From Branchiostoma floridae (Eukaryota; Chordata; Leptocardii; Amphioxiformes; Branchiostomatidae), in the NCBI RefSeq assembly GCF_000003815.2, contig NC_049982.1:30645615-30709614 (forward strand): 64,000 bases of DNA, in the 5' to 3' direction. A program made the translations under genes and the position numbers. Below, piece by piece: positions 1 through 11,500 of this stretch (positions within the stretch are counted from its first letter, which is position 1; the number at the start of each line of letters is the position of its first letter). The notes beneath the pieces were generated by a model. It was not told the DNA's origin and did not search any database. It saw nothing but the letters and a program-made list of their open reading frames with translations.

Positions 1-13
1 CATTTCCATTCAG

Positions 14-197
14 ATACAACGTATACAGAACGTTCCCCTGTGGCACCAGTACATGGTGAGAAAGAAGAAAATGGAACTTGACAACGCTAAGAGTCCACAG
101 CCTGTCGAGCGGATCCTGTACCACGGCACTCCTGTTCATCCTATACCGAGCATCAACAATACCGGGTTCAACCGTAGCTACAGTGGCCGTAATGTCG
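14..197 (+). CDS. PARP-like gene, penultimate exon
   Basis: Encodes the helix before the active site (WHQYMVRKKK) and the YHGTP motif with the catalytic His. The donor is CG|GTATGT, phase 1. The left boundary at 14 is the AG of a pyrimidine-rich stretch at the very window edge, so it is slightly less certain than the right one. Confidence 0.75.
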
Positions 198-684
198 GTA
201 TGTGTGCACATATAATTTTGTCAAATTTCGATGATTTGCAAAATCTAATGATGAATTGCAACAAACGACGATGTTGACGCACCAATTAGCGAGGCATTAC
301 CACAAACCTATCAAAGAGCTGGAGAATATATGTCAAAAAGAAACAGTGTTGACGTTGATCTAGTCCCACAAATTTGTTGTCTTCCATCTTACAGCTGCAA
401 TGTATGGGAATGGCGTGTACTTTGCAGTGACAGCAAGTCTCTCCGGAGCTGACCAGTACTCAAGACCAGATCCAAACGGTCACAGGCACATTTACATGGC
501 TCGTGTTCTGTCAGGGGATATGTGCGAGGGGCAAAGGAAGATCATCGTTCCCCCAGCAAAAGACCCTAACAAGCCGCACATCACGTACGACAGTGTTTGC
601 GACAATCTTGCAACTCCACAAATCATTGTCATATTCTCTGACACACAGGCATATCCCGAGTATCTAATTACCTTCACTAAATAA
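14..684 (+). CDS. PARP14/15-like mono-ADP-ribosyltransferase, C-terminal part (two exons)
   Basis: Two exons, 14-197 and 395-684, encode the end of a PARP catalytic domain. Exon 1 follows a TTTCCATTCAG acceptor and ends at a GTATGT donor in phase 1. Exon 2 follows CTTACAG and ends with TAA at 682-684. Visible motifs are YHGTP (the NAD-binding His of the H-Y-[E/I/L] triad), GFNRSYSGRN, YGNGVYFAV (the triad Tyr) and, at the C-terminus, QAYPEYLITF, which is typical of the PARP14/15 group. The third triad position falls in PQIIVIF, so it is Ile-like rather than Glu. In this family that means mono- rather than poly-ADP-ribosylation. The N-terminus, which in PARP14 carries macrodomains and a WWE domain, lies outside the window. 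Family assignment is firm; the exact orthologue is not. Confidence 0.87.
395..684 (+). CDS. PARP-like gene, last exon
   Basis: Encodes MYGNGVYFAV through QAYPEYLITFTK and the stop codon. The acceptor CTTACAG joins exon 1 in phase 1. A possible ATTAAA polyadenylation signal lies at 825-830 and an AATAAA at 1358-1363. Confidence 0.85.
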
Positions 685-2590
685 GAAGCGCTTGCTGTGG
701 CAGGGCAAGTTGTGACATTGAATTGACTTGACATCTAAATTGCCAAGTCCTGCCCACAATTAGAAGTAAGCAATTGCTACAAAACATGTTCAAACGTTAA
801 CGTTAAGTTACTACAGCAAGTGCTATTAAACCTTAAAGAAAGAAAGTCATAGCAACCTTCTGCAGGCTGGTTGTAGTTGGTGTGTGCAACACTTGCTTCG
901 ACTGTCAAACCAATTACTTTTTTGGATTAAACTACTTTGCTAGATATAACACTTAAAAGTAAAGAAATTTGCTGAAGCGCGTTTTTTATACAACATGCAT
1001 TTTACCATCTACTTTGCTTGTGGAAAAAATATGTAATATTTTCCATGCACATCATTCTACACTCGCGGAAAGTGTGAAAGCTTAAATTTGGCTGATCATA
1101 TCTCCGTTATTAATTCAGCAATTGTATGGTATATCTACGGTAAGTTTATCCATTATCCTGCACACTATTACCAGATTTGCATGTCCAAAAAAAGCTGACT
1201 ATGCCAGTGAGTCGCTATGCAAAGAAATATGTATAGATTATCTGTGTTGTTTGGGGGGATATGTTTATAGTGATAGGCTAGGAAAATTATTCCATTGTAT
1301 GGCATATCTATTGAAATGATGTAACATCATGTGCTTAATCGTATTGTATTGAGGTGAAATAAAATCAAAATATTTGATTATAAATGCATGCATGGTGTAG
1401 AATGGTTTAGAGTGACCTGACTTCTTTGATGGCAGTCATTGTCCTTGGTTTGTGAGTTTCGATTTTTACTGTGTAATGGTATCCTACAAAGTATGCTATT
1501 GAAAGGCTATCACAATAACTACGAATATGTACAACGCATCATTCCATCGCTACGTATACGCTAAACTGCAAGCAATATAACGTTTGATATGGTTGCAGCA
1601 CACAGTATTCATCCGCGCCCCCCGAAGTGTGTGCTGTACGGTACAAAAATTCGTGCCACGGAAATCTTGAACCGTTTGTAAACGCTGTAAAACGAAAGCC
1701 AGGCAGTCATAAAAAAGATTCTGAAGGTTAGCCGGTATATACATGTAAATGCGCGTGACTTGTATAACAACCGTCTAAGTGAGTCAGCTGCAGTTCCACA
1801 TGACCCCGCATCACTCACTCACAAAAATGTGAAAATAAAACATTTCTTTCAATGATTGTAGATAGCACCAACAGCATTTTCGTTTTTCACACTATTCTTT
1901 ACACCCTGATGTAATTTCATCTGCGTCTACAACAGTGGTACTTAACTATAGAAATCACCTTAGGAAAAATACTGTGTTCTGCCACCATATCTACCAAACA
2001 TGGGAATGAGACGGCAGCCATTTGCAAAATTACCCATCATGCATAGGGCGCCTTCATCATCCCATGTTCCGTTGCTATCAATGCATGAGTGTGGAAAAAT
2101 TATATTGCGTTGTAGCAATTTTATATTCAGCTTTAGCATTCCTTGATTTTGATGTATGTGTGAATAAAAGAAATGGAGAAAATACCGAAGATTTGTTGTC
2201 ATTTTTGTACATTGACTTTTGTAGAAATATAATACAAAGAGTTGAGACGAAGGCTATTAACATCATTTCAGTGAAAGGTAACATCTCTTAATATTGAAAT
2301 CATCATACCCACTATTGTATTTAAAGAAGACACCAAAGACAATATTTCAACGCAATTAGATTCCATATCGATGACACAAAATGTTTCATGTAAACCACTG
2401 AAACTTACATTAACTGTATTAACTGCAGAATTCTTATAGCTATGTTAGCTACAAAAGCTGTGTTAGCTGCAGTTGTGTAGCTGTTTTATACCACATACCA
2501 CATGATACATCTACAAAGAACAGTCAGTCACCATTAAGGCTAGACATCAAAGTAATAAGACACACAGGGTAATAATCACTCTAGCAACTG
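685..2590. other. Intergenic DNA, no gene seen
   Basis: 3' flank of the PARP-like gene. Apart from the candidate polyadenylation signals at 825-830 and 1358-1363 I see only AT-rich unique-looking sequence with short, unsupported open frames. Confidence 0.6.
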
Positions 2591-2716
2591 GAAACATTGT
2601 CAAACGGTCAGGTGCTACAGACAGCATCCATTCTCCTATTCATTGTCACTGACAAAGACAAAAGAGGCTGTCTGAAACGTCTGGCTGTTTTCAAATCTAT
2701 CTTACTTGAGTTCAGC

Positions 2717-3030
2717 TATGGGCCCAACCCGCCGTGCGTACAAATAAGTGCTGTCTACGTGTCAAAACGTGGGCAATCTTTTGGGATCCTTAAGTGGTAA
2801 GTACAGCCTCCGTACGACCTCGTGGGGAATCCGACGGATTTTGGAGCACGCAGAAACGCCTTAGAAGTTTTTGTGCAGGCAAAATTTCCACAGCCATCGG
2901 GCTGCGGATCCACCCCCTTCGATGCGCCTGCCCTGTACAGCCTGAACGTTTTCAGAAATACATGGCGGACGTGGCCTCCAAAAAAAACCGTACGGAAAAA
3001 TCGCACGTACAGCGGGTTGTGCCCTTTGCT
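2717..3030. mobile_element. Imperfect foldback (MITE-like) element
   Basis: The left end (GGGCCCAACCCGCCGTGCGT, about 2720) is matched in inverse orientation by GTACAGCGGGTTGTGCCC at about 3005-3023. It sits directly at the 5' truncation point of the LINE that follows. No coding capacity. Boundaries are approximate. Confidence 0.45.
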
Positions 3031-3044
3031 TAAGTGTAACCTTT

Positions 3045-4773
3045 AGAAAGGGTGATGGAACCGTCCTCCAGTTAGTTCGACTTGTACATGACTGGGCCAA
3101 GTCGATAGATGACCCTAACACCTCCTGCACAGCAGTGGTTTTCTTAGATGTTAAGCGAGCTTTCGATACAGTTTGGCACCAGGGACTGACATACAAGCTT
3201 ACGCGCTACGGACTGGGGGGACCTCTACTACACTGGTTCCATAGCTACCTAACGGGAAGGCAACAAAGAGTTGTCATAAACGGTGTGACCTCATCCTGGG
3301 GTTCAACGGCAGCAGGTGTACCTCAAGGCAGTATACTGGGACCTTTGTTGTTCCTGCTGTACCTAGTGCAGGTCATCACTAAACTGTTTTGCAGACGACA
3401 CATCTCTCTACAACTCAGCCAAGACTGTGCAGGAATTGGCAGCCACCACAAATATAGATCTACAACTAGTATCCACCTGGTTTCTTGACTGGGGCCTCAG
3501 TTTACACCCTGATAAGTGTAAGGTAGTCTGCATAAAATCTGATCGTAACAACGTCCAGCTACCTCCTATCTACTTACTCGGGAAGATTGTGGAACAAGTG
3601 CCTTTCTACAGCCATCTAGGTGTCACCATTCACCAATCCCTCAGATGGACGGAACACGTACAGGTGGTCACAGGCAAGAGTAGAAAACTGCTAGGCCTCT
3701 TGCGCAAAGTCAGTGGCAAACTTGGAAGACAGGCCTTAGAAACAGCATACTTTGCTCTAGTTCGACCCAAGTTGGAGTACGCGTCAGCGCTACTGGGTGA
3801 CTTGGCAAGTTCAGCTAGCAGGTTGCTAGAACAGGTCCAGTACCAAGCAGGCCTTCTCGTCACAGGGGCGATGAAAGGTACTCCAAAATCTAACCTACTG
3901 CAGGAACTGGAATGGGACACTCTAGCCACCAGACGACAGCTCAACTCACTCACCATCATGTACAACATGAAGAACGGACGTGTACCCCCACATCTACAGC
4001 TGCTTACTCCGTCAACAAGAGGCGCCCAGTCTACAACACGTCTACAGCTACGTAACAACACTCACCTTCATGTTCCTCGTTGCCGGACCCAGACATTCAA
4101 AAACAGCTTTATTCCTTTCACATCGTCACTCTGGAACCAGCTACCGCAGACAGTCAGAGACGCCCAAAGCCTCACTGATTTCAAGAGAGTTAGCAAAAAG
4201 CATCTGCTATCCACAAGGCACCACCAAACTTACCGACGACTCGGCCCAAGGCACAGTAACATCCAAGCTGCCAGGCTACGCATGGGTTGGTGCCAACTAA
4301 ACAGTACTTTGTACAAAATGAACACCAAGAGCAAACATTGTGTCTGTGGGGCTTCCTCCGAAACAGTTCAACACTACCTGCTACATTGCCCCCTGTATTC
4401 CGACCAGCGTAGCAAACTCACCTCCACCGTTGAACGCCTTGTACAACAACGGCCTACTGTTTCACTCCTGCTCCAGGGCTCACCTGACCATGACGCTGTC
4501 ACCAATAGACAGCTTTCAGAAGCACTGTGTGTGTACACGATATCTACCAAAAGATTCACTTCCAGCCGTACCTCTGTCCAGTAAATCCTTAGCTAGTTCG
4601 TACAAAAGGGTTAGCTTCAACTGCTTTTAATGTAAAAACTATTTTATTCTATTGCTTGTATATACATGTCCATTTTGTATTGTATATTTATATGTCTGTG
4701 GCCACAATATCAGCTTCGCTGCCTAGTGCCCGCAGTGTGTTGTCCTGTAACAACTTGAATAAAGAAAGAAACC
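3045..4773 (+). mobile_element. 5'-truncated non-LTR retrotransposon (CR1-like LINE)
   Basis: Begins inside the reverse-transcriptase palm and runs to the end of the ORF, followed by a short AT-rich 3' UTR and an AATAAAGAAAGAAA-type tail near 4757-4771. The target-primed 3' end and truncated 5' end are usual for LINE insertions. Family naming as CR1-like rests on motif order only. Confidence 0.8.
3053..4584 (+). pseudogene. Decayed LINE reverse transcriptase
   Basis: The first segment, to about 3390, shows VVFLDVKRAFDTVW (palm Asp region), then GVPQGSILGPLLFLLYL. The second segment, in another frame from about 3427 to the stop at 4584, shows WGLSLHPDKCKVV, the thumb region and a C-terminal CVCG...HYLLHCPLY zinc-knuckle-like motif. 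The catalytic xADD region near 3385-3400 is disrupted by a frameshift and a small deletion, and there is no 5' ORF or endonuclease. The element cannot be active on its own. Confidence 0.85.
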
Positions 4774-5196
4774 TTGCATAAGGACAATGATGCTCTTAGT
4801 ACAAAATTGATCGTGGATTCAGCACCAATGACAGGTCCATTATACCAATAGGGAAAAGGCGTTCATTGCCGTTAATAAACCAGCGAGAAGGCCCCTTTAC
4901 AAAACGCATTATCATAAACTGTAGTAAATCTCTTCCACTTAAAAGATCTTAAAAGAATTTCGCCAGTTGTTGCAGCAAATCCATGAGTATGTTATTTCTG
5001 TATATCCATGCCAAGTATTCATTTTTTTCAGAACCGTTTCAAAAGCAAAGCCTATAGATAATGTAGCTAACAGTAATCGCATTAGCTGTAGAGGATTCAA
5101 ATCTTGCAGCCGTAACACAATACAGTTCAATAGGATTTACTTCGGTGACGCGAAACAATACTTAACGTATTTTTGCCCTAAGTTAATAACACATGG

Positions 5197-5206
5197 TATA
5201 TAAAGG
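5197..5206 (+). promoter_or_regulatory. TATA box of the guanylyl cyclase gene
   Basis: TATATAAAGG lies 116 bp upstream of the ATG at 5322. A start of transcription about 30 bp downstream (around 5228-5235) would leave a 5' UTR of roughly 90 nt without an intron. This is inferred from spacing only. Confidence 0.5.
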
Positions 5207-5321
5207 ATACCGTACTCTCCAAGTAAGCTCACACGCCGCTTCGGTGCGTGCAGGCGCAAGGCGTCCGTTATTTTATTCTTATTATTTTTGCATTTCATCT
5301 GCATTGCCATTCCAAAGCAAT

Positions 5322-5536
5322 ATGTTTTCTCTCGCTACAAACACGTTTATCAGTTTCTTGGCTGTCTTGGTGTGTCTCGGTGATGTTGAAGGCCGGGAGT
5401 TTCGTTTGGGGCTGTTGCTGCCCCAGTCCGATGATTTGCTGGGGCGGATGGCGTGGGAGACGACGGCGGGGGCAGCCACACTGGCCGCCGAGACTGTCAT
5501 GTTGGACTCATCGCTTCTACCCGGACACACGATAAG
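5322..5536 (+). CDS. Cyclase exon 1: signal peptide and start of ligand-binding domain
   Basis: The ATG at 5322 starts a hydrophobic signal peptide ([20 protein letters not shown]) followed by [10 protein letters not shown], the first beta strand of the ANF-receptor fold. I prefer this ATG over the upstream in-frame one at 5193, which overlaps the TATA box and would bury the signal peptide. Donor AAG|GTTAGA, phase 2. Confidence 0.88.
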
Positions 5537-8500
5537 GTTAGAAACAAACCGTAATTTTACTATACATTTCAAGTTTGCTTGTAGTGGATATATTAATTTT
5601 TTCTTGGAAGAATTGGATAAATTTGATAAATACAGTTAGAGATTTAGGTACTCTTTTGGGCGAATGGCCTAGTGGTAAGGTACAACGGAAAAGAGATCGA
5701 GATCGTCATAAGTTTGCTTCCTTGGAAAAGCCCTTTACACGGCTTCCCTCACTCCACCTACTACGTGTAAATCTGTAGCTGCCTTCGGTTCGGGGGATAA
5801 AAGGGGGTGGAAAAGACTAGGATGTGTTCCATCTTTTAATATAACAGTGGATATCAACCCTTACTAACATATTTCTACTTTACGCTATAACACAGTCGTG
5901 CAGATTTTAATTCAAGGGTCAACTCCATCGCCATATCTTTGAATTAGAATTTTGACATTGTGGACAAAATTATAACGCTTGAACAAGTTTTCAGAATTGC
6001 CATTCCTGTTATAGGCCTAGGTAGATATCTCGACATACCTTACCGGAAACTTGCCGAATATAGCCTTTTTTAGGGTTCGACTGCTACCAAGGAACATAAT
6101 ATTCTTTCGTGTGACGAAAATGTTGTAAAATCATTTTTCAACATCTTTTGATCATTTTTTTGTTGTAGCAGAACATATCATTCAAACAGACCCGTCAAAC
6201 ATAGCTCTGCTTATATTTTCAAGGCTGCATACAAGTACACTAGTATAATCAAACGATGATGTTGAAAATGATGTGGTATAGGTGCATTTCCTGGATCACT
6301 TCGACCGAAATTTAAATCTTAAAAACATTTTACTCGGCCATATTGACCTTTATTGCCAATGTCTATTCTCTGCTTCCTTATTGCTTTGTTCTTGTTTGCA
6401 GTATCTTGAACTTCTTACCGGTCGATTTGGTTTCTTTTTGTTTACACAGAAGGTATTCATTCTAACATTTACATGGATATTTCTGGCTTGTTCGGTTACT
6501 GCACTATCTATTAAGGACGTTATATAAGGCGTTTGATATAACGCCCGTCCTTGTTTGTATCAAGTCGTACCATTTTAGTAAGGACCACTGAATTTAAGTC
6601 GGATGGTATTTTGTTGTGTCTATCAATTACACAGTATATCTTATCATGTGCCTTTGAATTGCACCGTGCATTTGACTATTTGTCTCTGTATTAGACAAAA
6701 GGTGCTTTTTAGATTAGAAAAAAAATTTGGGGGTCTTATTTCAAGTTCGTTCATGTATCGGTCTGTGTGTACATGAATCAGAGTACTGTAAATACATTTC
6801 AGTTTGCGCGAATTTACTTAGTTTCGCGATAGCAGAAAAATGCATGGAGTGTTCGCGGTTGTGAAGTGGCCACTGGAAAAACGCGCGAACAAAAAACTAC
6901 CGCGAACATTTCTGCATCTACAGTATATTATTGCCTTTAATCCTACAATGCTAAGTCTAAATGTACGACACAGTCAATGTCATATGCAGGTGTGTAATGG
7001 ACAAACGTAGATAATGAACAGTATAATTGCCCGATTTACACACGTATTTTCAACTCGACTGCAATTCAACTCAGTCGGAACCCAAGAGCATGTTCTGTTT
7101 GCACACGGGGTGTCAAAGTGCTTTGTAACGCCTGTTGTGTTCGACAGCTATCATTTTTTCCGCGCAGATTCAAGATGGATTCCAATTGTTCGTCTTCAAT
7201 TTATTGATCAGACACTGAGTCTCGACAGTAGCTTGTGATCTATCATGGCAAAAACCATGGCCATGTCTAAGTTATCATGGATCCAACAATTAACTGACTA
7301 AAGGTGGTATGCACTTGAGGGACCGGTGTGGCACTGCGGGGTTCGAAAGTACCGGTGACCCAAGTGCAGTGAGATGGCACCTTAAGGGCACGGTCACACA
7401 GGGCGAGCGATCGCCTTACGCTTTACGTTCGTCGTCCTATACGTAAGGCGTACTTATGTCATATAGGATTTTCAAGCAGGCCGTGACAGAACCAACCACC
7501 GACATGTGACCACGCCCTTACATACACAAAATAGACTTACAGAAAATGATAAAACCGTTGCCGTGACAGAACCAACCACCGACATGGATCCAAATCAGCA
7601 TTTTTGTACAATGACAGTTGAACTTTGCAGGAGACATTTTTGTTCTCCAATGCAAGTGACAGTACTACTATCGCATCACCTATGTGACCACGCCCTAACA
7701 TACGCAAAAAACTTACCGAAAATGATAAAACCGTTGCTGCTCTCTGAGGCCACTGAAAATTGCTATAACAAGCGTCTTCCACTAAAATGGTGCCAAATAG
7801 CTTTTCTGATTGGCAAATCACCATTGAGTGTCACATAATTCCCTGCGAGTTGAGTCCATGGATTTACACGCGCCGGAAAAGGCTAATTGCACCCCCTCCC
7901 TCGCCCCCGCGATACAGATTGAGTCCCCTCTCGAGGCGAAAATACTTGTGTAAATCGGCAACAAGTCATATGCAGCTGTTCAAGAGGACAAAGAGATCAA
8001 ATCAAGAGTAAATTCCTCTCTCATAATTCCACCGGGTGCTATAACAGTGCCACATCAACATCACATACATTGCCATAGAAGCGTTCTTAAGATTGAACAC
8101 CTAGACACTAGTATCTGAAGTGAATATACCTCAGGATTACTGATGCTGAATTCATTTTTTGAATCTCTGATGCCATAGCAAGTAAATTTTATGGATTACA
8201 TCAGCGCGCTCATTAGCTTTCACCTCATTTCAGAAAAAAAAAACAATATTTTTATTCCTCTTCGAGGATATTCAGATAGACCAAAATAGGCAAACATGTT
8301 GTGTAACCTAATAACTACACTTGCAGAAGTGACACTGGGGAGGTAGCCATGGCTATAGTTGCAGAAGTGAAACTTGTAGGATAGTAGTAAAAGTGCCACC
8401 AATATGGAAGCAAATAATTTAGTTGGCTTGGCAAGTGATACCAGTGTACCACACTAGTGTCACTCTTTCTACAGTAGTTCACTTCTTTAATACAGGGATG

Positions 8501-11500
8501 CCTTGTTAGTTGTGATGCCACGTTTTGTCACTCCAAGTCTAGTTACGACGTTTATTGTGTCTATTTTGAAAATTTAGCCATCTTGTTTTTTTTACCCATC
8601 ATAATTTTTTTCGCGCTTTGTCATTAATTTTGTACTCTGCAAAGGATGCCATGCATAGACTTGCTGTGGCCTAAATAACTTATATTCGTGTAATACTATG
8701 TTTTCTCGTGTGAAACCCGGTGGATTCGTGAGAGTTCGTGCTACATTGTTGTCATGAACAGCTGACGATTTAGCTATTCTGTCTAAGCTGAATTGTGTTT
8801 CAAGTGTTTTCATCACTAGTGCTCTTGTTACACGCTCTTGAAATGCAAATCAGAGACACTTGTTTCAATTGCGCTACCATATCTTCTTCTACAAGAGCGA
8901 TCTCAATTATGTCATGGTGAGTGGCAAATAGAAGGCTAAGGAAGTATTAGGTTAACTCACACATTAAATTGTGATTTCGTAAACAATTCCATATCCTTAT
9001 ATAAGTATTAAATAGAAGACTTATATGTTGACGTCATGGTATGTGCCGGTTGTAAAATACGCCGAACAAAACAAAAAAAATACCGTAGGTAACATACTCT
9101 GTGAAGTATTTATGATTTCCGCCGCATTAGTTGCAACAATATGTATCATGCAGATGGTATGGATATTCCCATACAGACAAATAACGACAATTTTGTCACT
9201 GAGAGAAACAAGCAATTGTAGCATTGAAGATAAAACCCGCAAACGAGTGTGTCTGATTTGCATTTCAACCAGTACAAGAGAAGTACTAATCGGGAAGAAA
9301 GCAGTTGAAACACAATTTCGTTGTGAACGGCACAGCTAAAACGCCAGATGCAGATAATGTCAACAATAGCTGGATTCAGTCCAAACGCTACTTCCATTAG
9401 CCTGGGTACCATCCGGATAGTAGTTCGCTCCTATGTTCGCTTCTGCACAGAGAAGCGACTGTATATAGTGAACAATGAATGTCAGAGCTAGAAGCGAATG
9501 TTTATAGTATATAATGAACGCCGGAGCGAACTACTTTCCGGATGGTACCCAGGCTATACTTCCATATAGTTCAATGCATTTCTTTAAATTTTCTTCCGCG
9601 AGAGAAACTGGTCCGTTTCATGGTTCATGATCCGTTATTTTTGCATTTGAAGCTCAGATAAACAGTTATCTGAAATCGTAGTGTTGACAATTAAAGAAAA
9701 TATAATCAAACTTGGGATAACCCTAAAACATGCTTACAGTTTCAGAAATGTCCAAAACGAACGGACCATTCATTGATAGCTTTCACCCTATATTTTGAGG
9801 GTTTTTTTAGCACGTATGTGTATGATATATGCGTAGATATGTATAAGATCAAACAAGCCTTGAAACTGCCATGATGTTAATATTACTTTAACAAGATTAA
9901 TGGCGTCTATTGGAATCTGCTTTGTGTCTTTTTTTGCGCCCATTTGCGGGCTCTGACACTTTTTCCAAACTTTTTTAAAAATGCGACAAAGAAGAAAAGG
10001 CGTCAAGGAGGTAAAAGGGAAAGAGGGAGGAAAGGGGGGAGGAAGAGGGAGGGAAAGAGAAGGAAAAAGAGAGAGAAAGACTGTACATTGTTCTTGTACA
10101 TTGTAAATTGTACTGTACATTATGCATTGTTCCCATGTGCGGGACTTGCCACCTTTTATGAAAATTTCGGAAAATACGGCAAAGAGGGAAGGAGGGTATG
10201 CATAGCGCATGGTTCTATGGTATCGTTGGCCTAATAAGTTGTGCTAGATATTGTAATATTGAGTCATTTCAATTTTTTCTAGCCTAGTCTGGCGAGACTC
10301 CGGCTGTAATGCGGTGACTGCCGCCGGTCGGACGGTGGAACTCTACACGGACGAGAACGTCGACGCCATCCTGTGTCCCCCGTGTAACGATGGTAGGTTC
10401 CACTCAATAGTTGAATACCTTTAGGCCTACATCATATTACCTATCGGGGGTCTGGCCTGGCAGCGTTTAATATAAAGGCCATCAAACTACACAAGACGTA
10501 AAGAAAAAAAGCCGTAGGCTTTGTGTATATATTCTTACGTATATTTTTCTAAAATGTATTTTTCGTTTAAACAAACAGTCCGGCCGGTCCCCGGTTTAGA
10601 CATTTTGCCAAAGTGTGAATTTTTGTCCAGCTTGACTAAGTAAACGTTAAACAAGACATGATTACGGATATTCAAACATGCGTTTATTGTAACGAGTAAC
10701 GTTGTTTAGTATTATGCGATGCTAAATGGCGGAATGTAGGCTTTTATGTGTTTAGCTGCAGTCGGTTTGTCAAAAATCACAAGGAATACATTTTTTTCTG
10801 TGTCAAACCTTTACCAAAATTCATCCAAATCATATGTTTACAAATATATGAACCAGTACAAAATAAAGCATTCCTTAACTTCTTCTGTTTCTTTCAAAGG
10901 CCAGGTACAAGTTTTCTTGAATATTACCAAGAAAACAATGCAAGAACTAATATGTCTCATACTTCAATTCTAAATAAAGCCAATTTCAAGAAGTCACGAG
11001 ATCTGTTTTTGAGAGTTTTTTTTTTATCCTACACCTCACAACACGCGTTCGCCAATTGGACCACACTTTTCTCAACGTCTATTGCATAGAATTTTCTTCG
11101 AAGAAAGCGCTGCTGCGTTGATCAAAGCAATTTCGAATCCCTCTTGTTAGTTGACAATTACAGCCCCAAAGTAATTTTAGTAGTTGTCATTAGTATTTCC
11201 ACAGTTTTTTTTTTATTCAAGCAGCCATATTTATGTTATTTTAGAAGGTAAAAACTGCACGAACCTTTGTGATTATTAGCTTAATGTATTTCTTTGAAAT
11301 TTTTCTTCGACGCGTATGTAAGCTTTGGGGCACAGGACAGTAGTGAAAACCTTTAGCCGATAATGTAAACATAGGCATGCAAGTTCAGTTCAGGGTGTCA
11401 AAAAACCGCATCCGTGAACATTCCAGGTCGTAGCAACTCACCCTACATAGTTCCCCAAAAGTCTGATATCTCAAGTTCCCAAAGTGTCTGATTTAACAAG

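Larger units (their letters stand above)
5537..10282. other. Intron 1 of the cyclase gene
   Basis: 4.7 kb without coding signals. It contains a SINE-like piece (5660-5765), two foldback elements (6784-6925 and 9398-9556), a deleted copy of the 29.3 kb MITE (7299-7385), a dispersed repeat (8346-8610), a short copy of the start of the 45.4 kb repeat near 9080-9110 and a purine-rich stretch at 9990-10075. Confidence 0.7.
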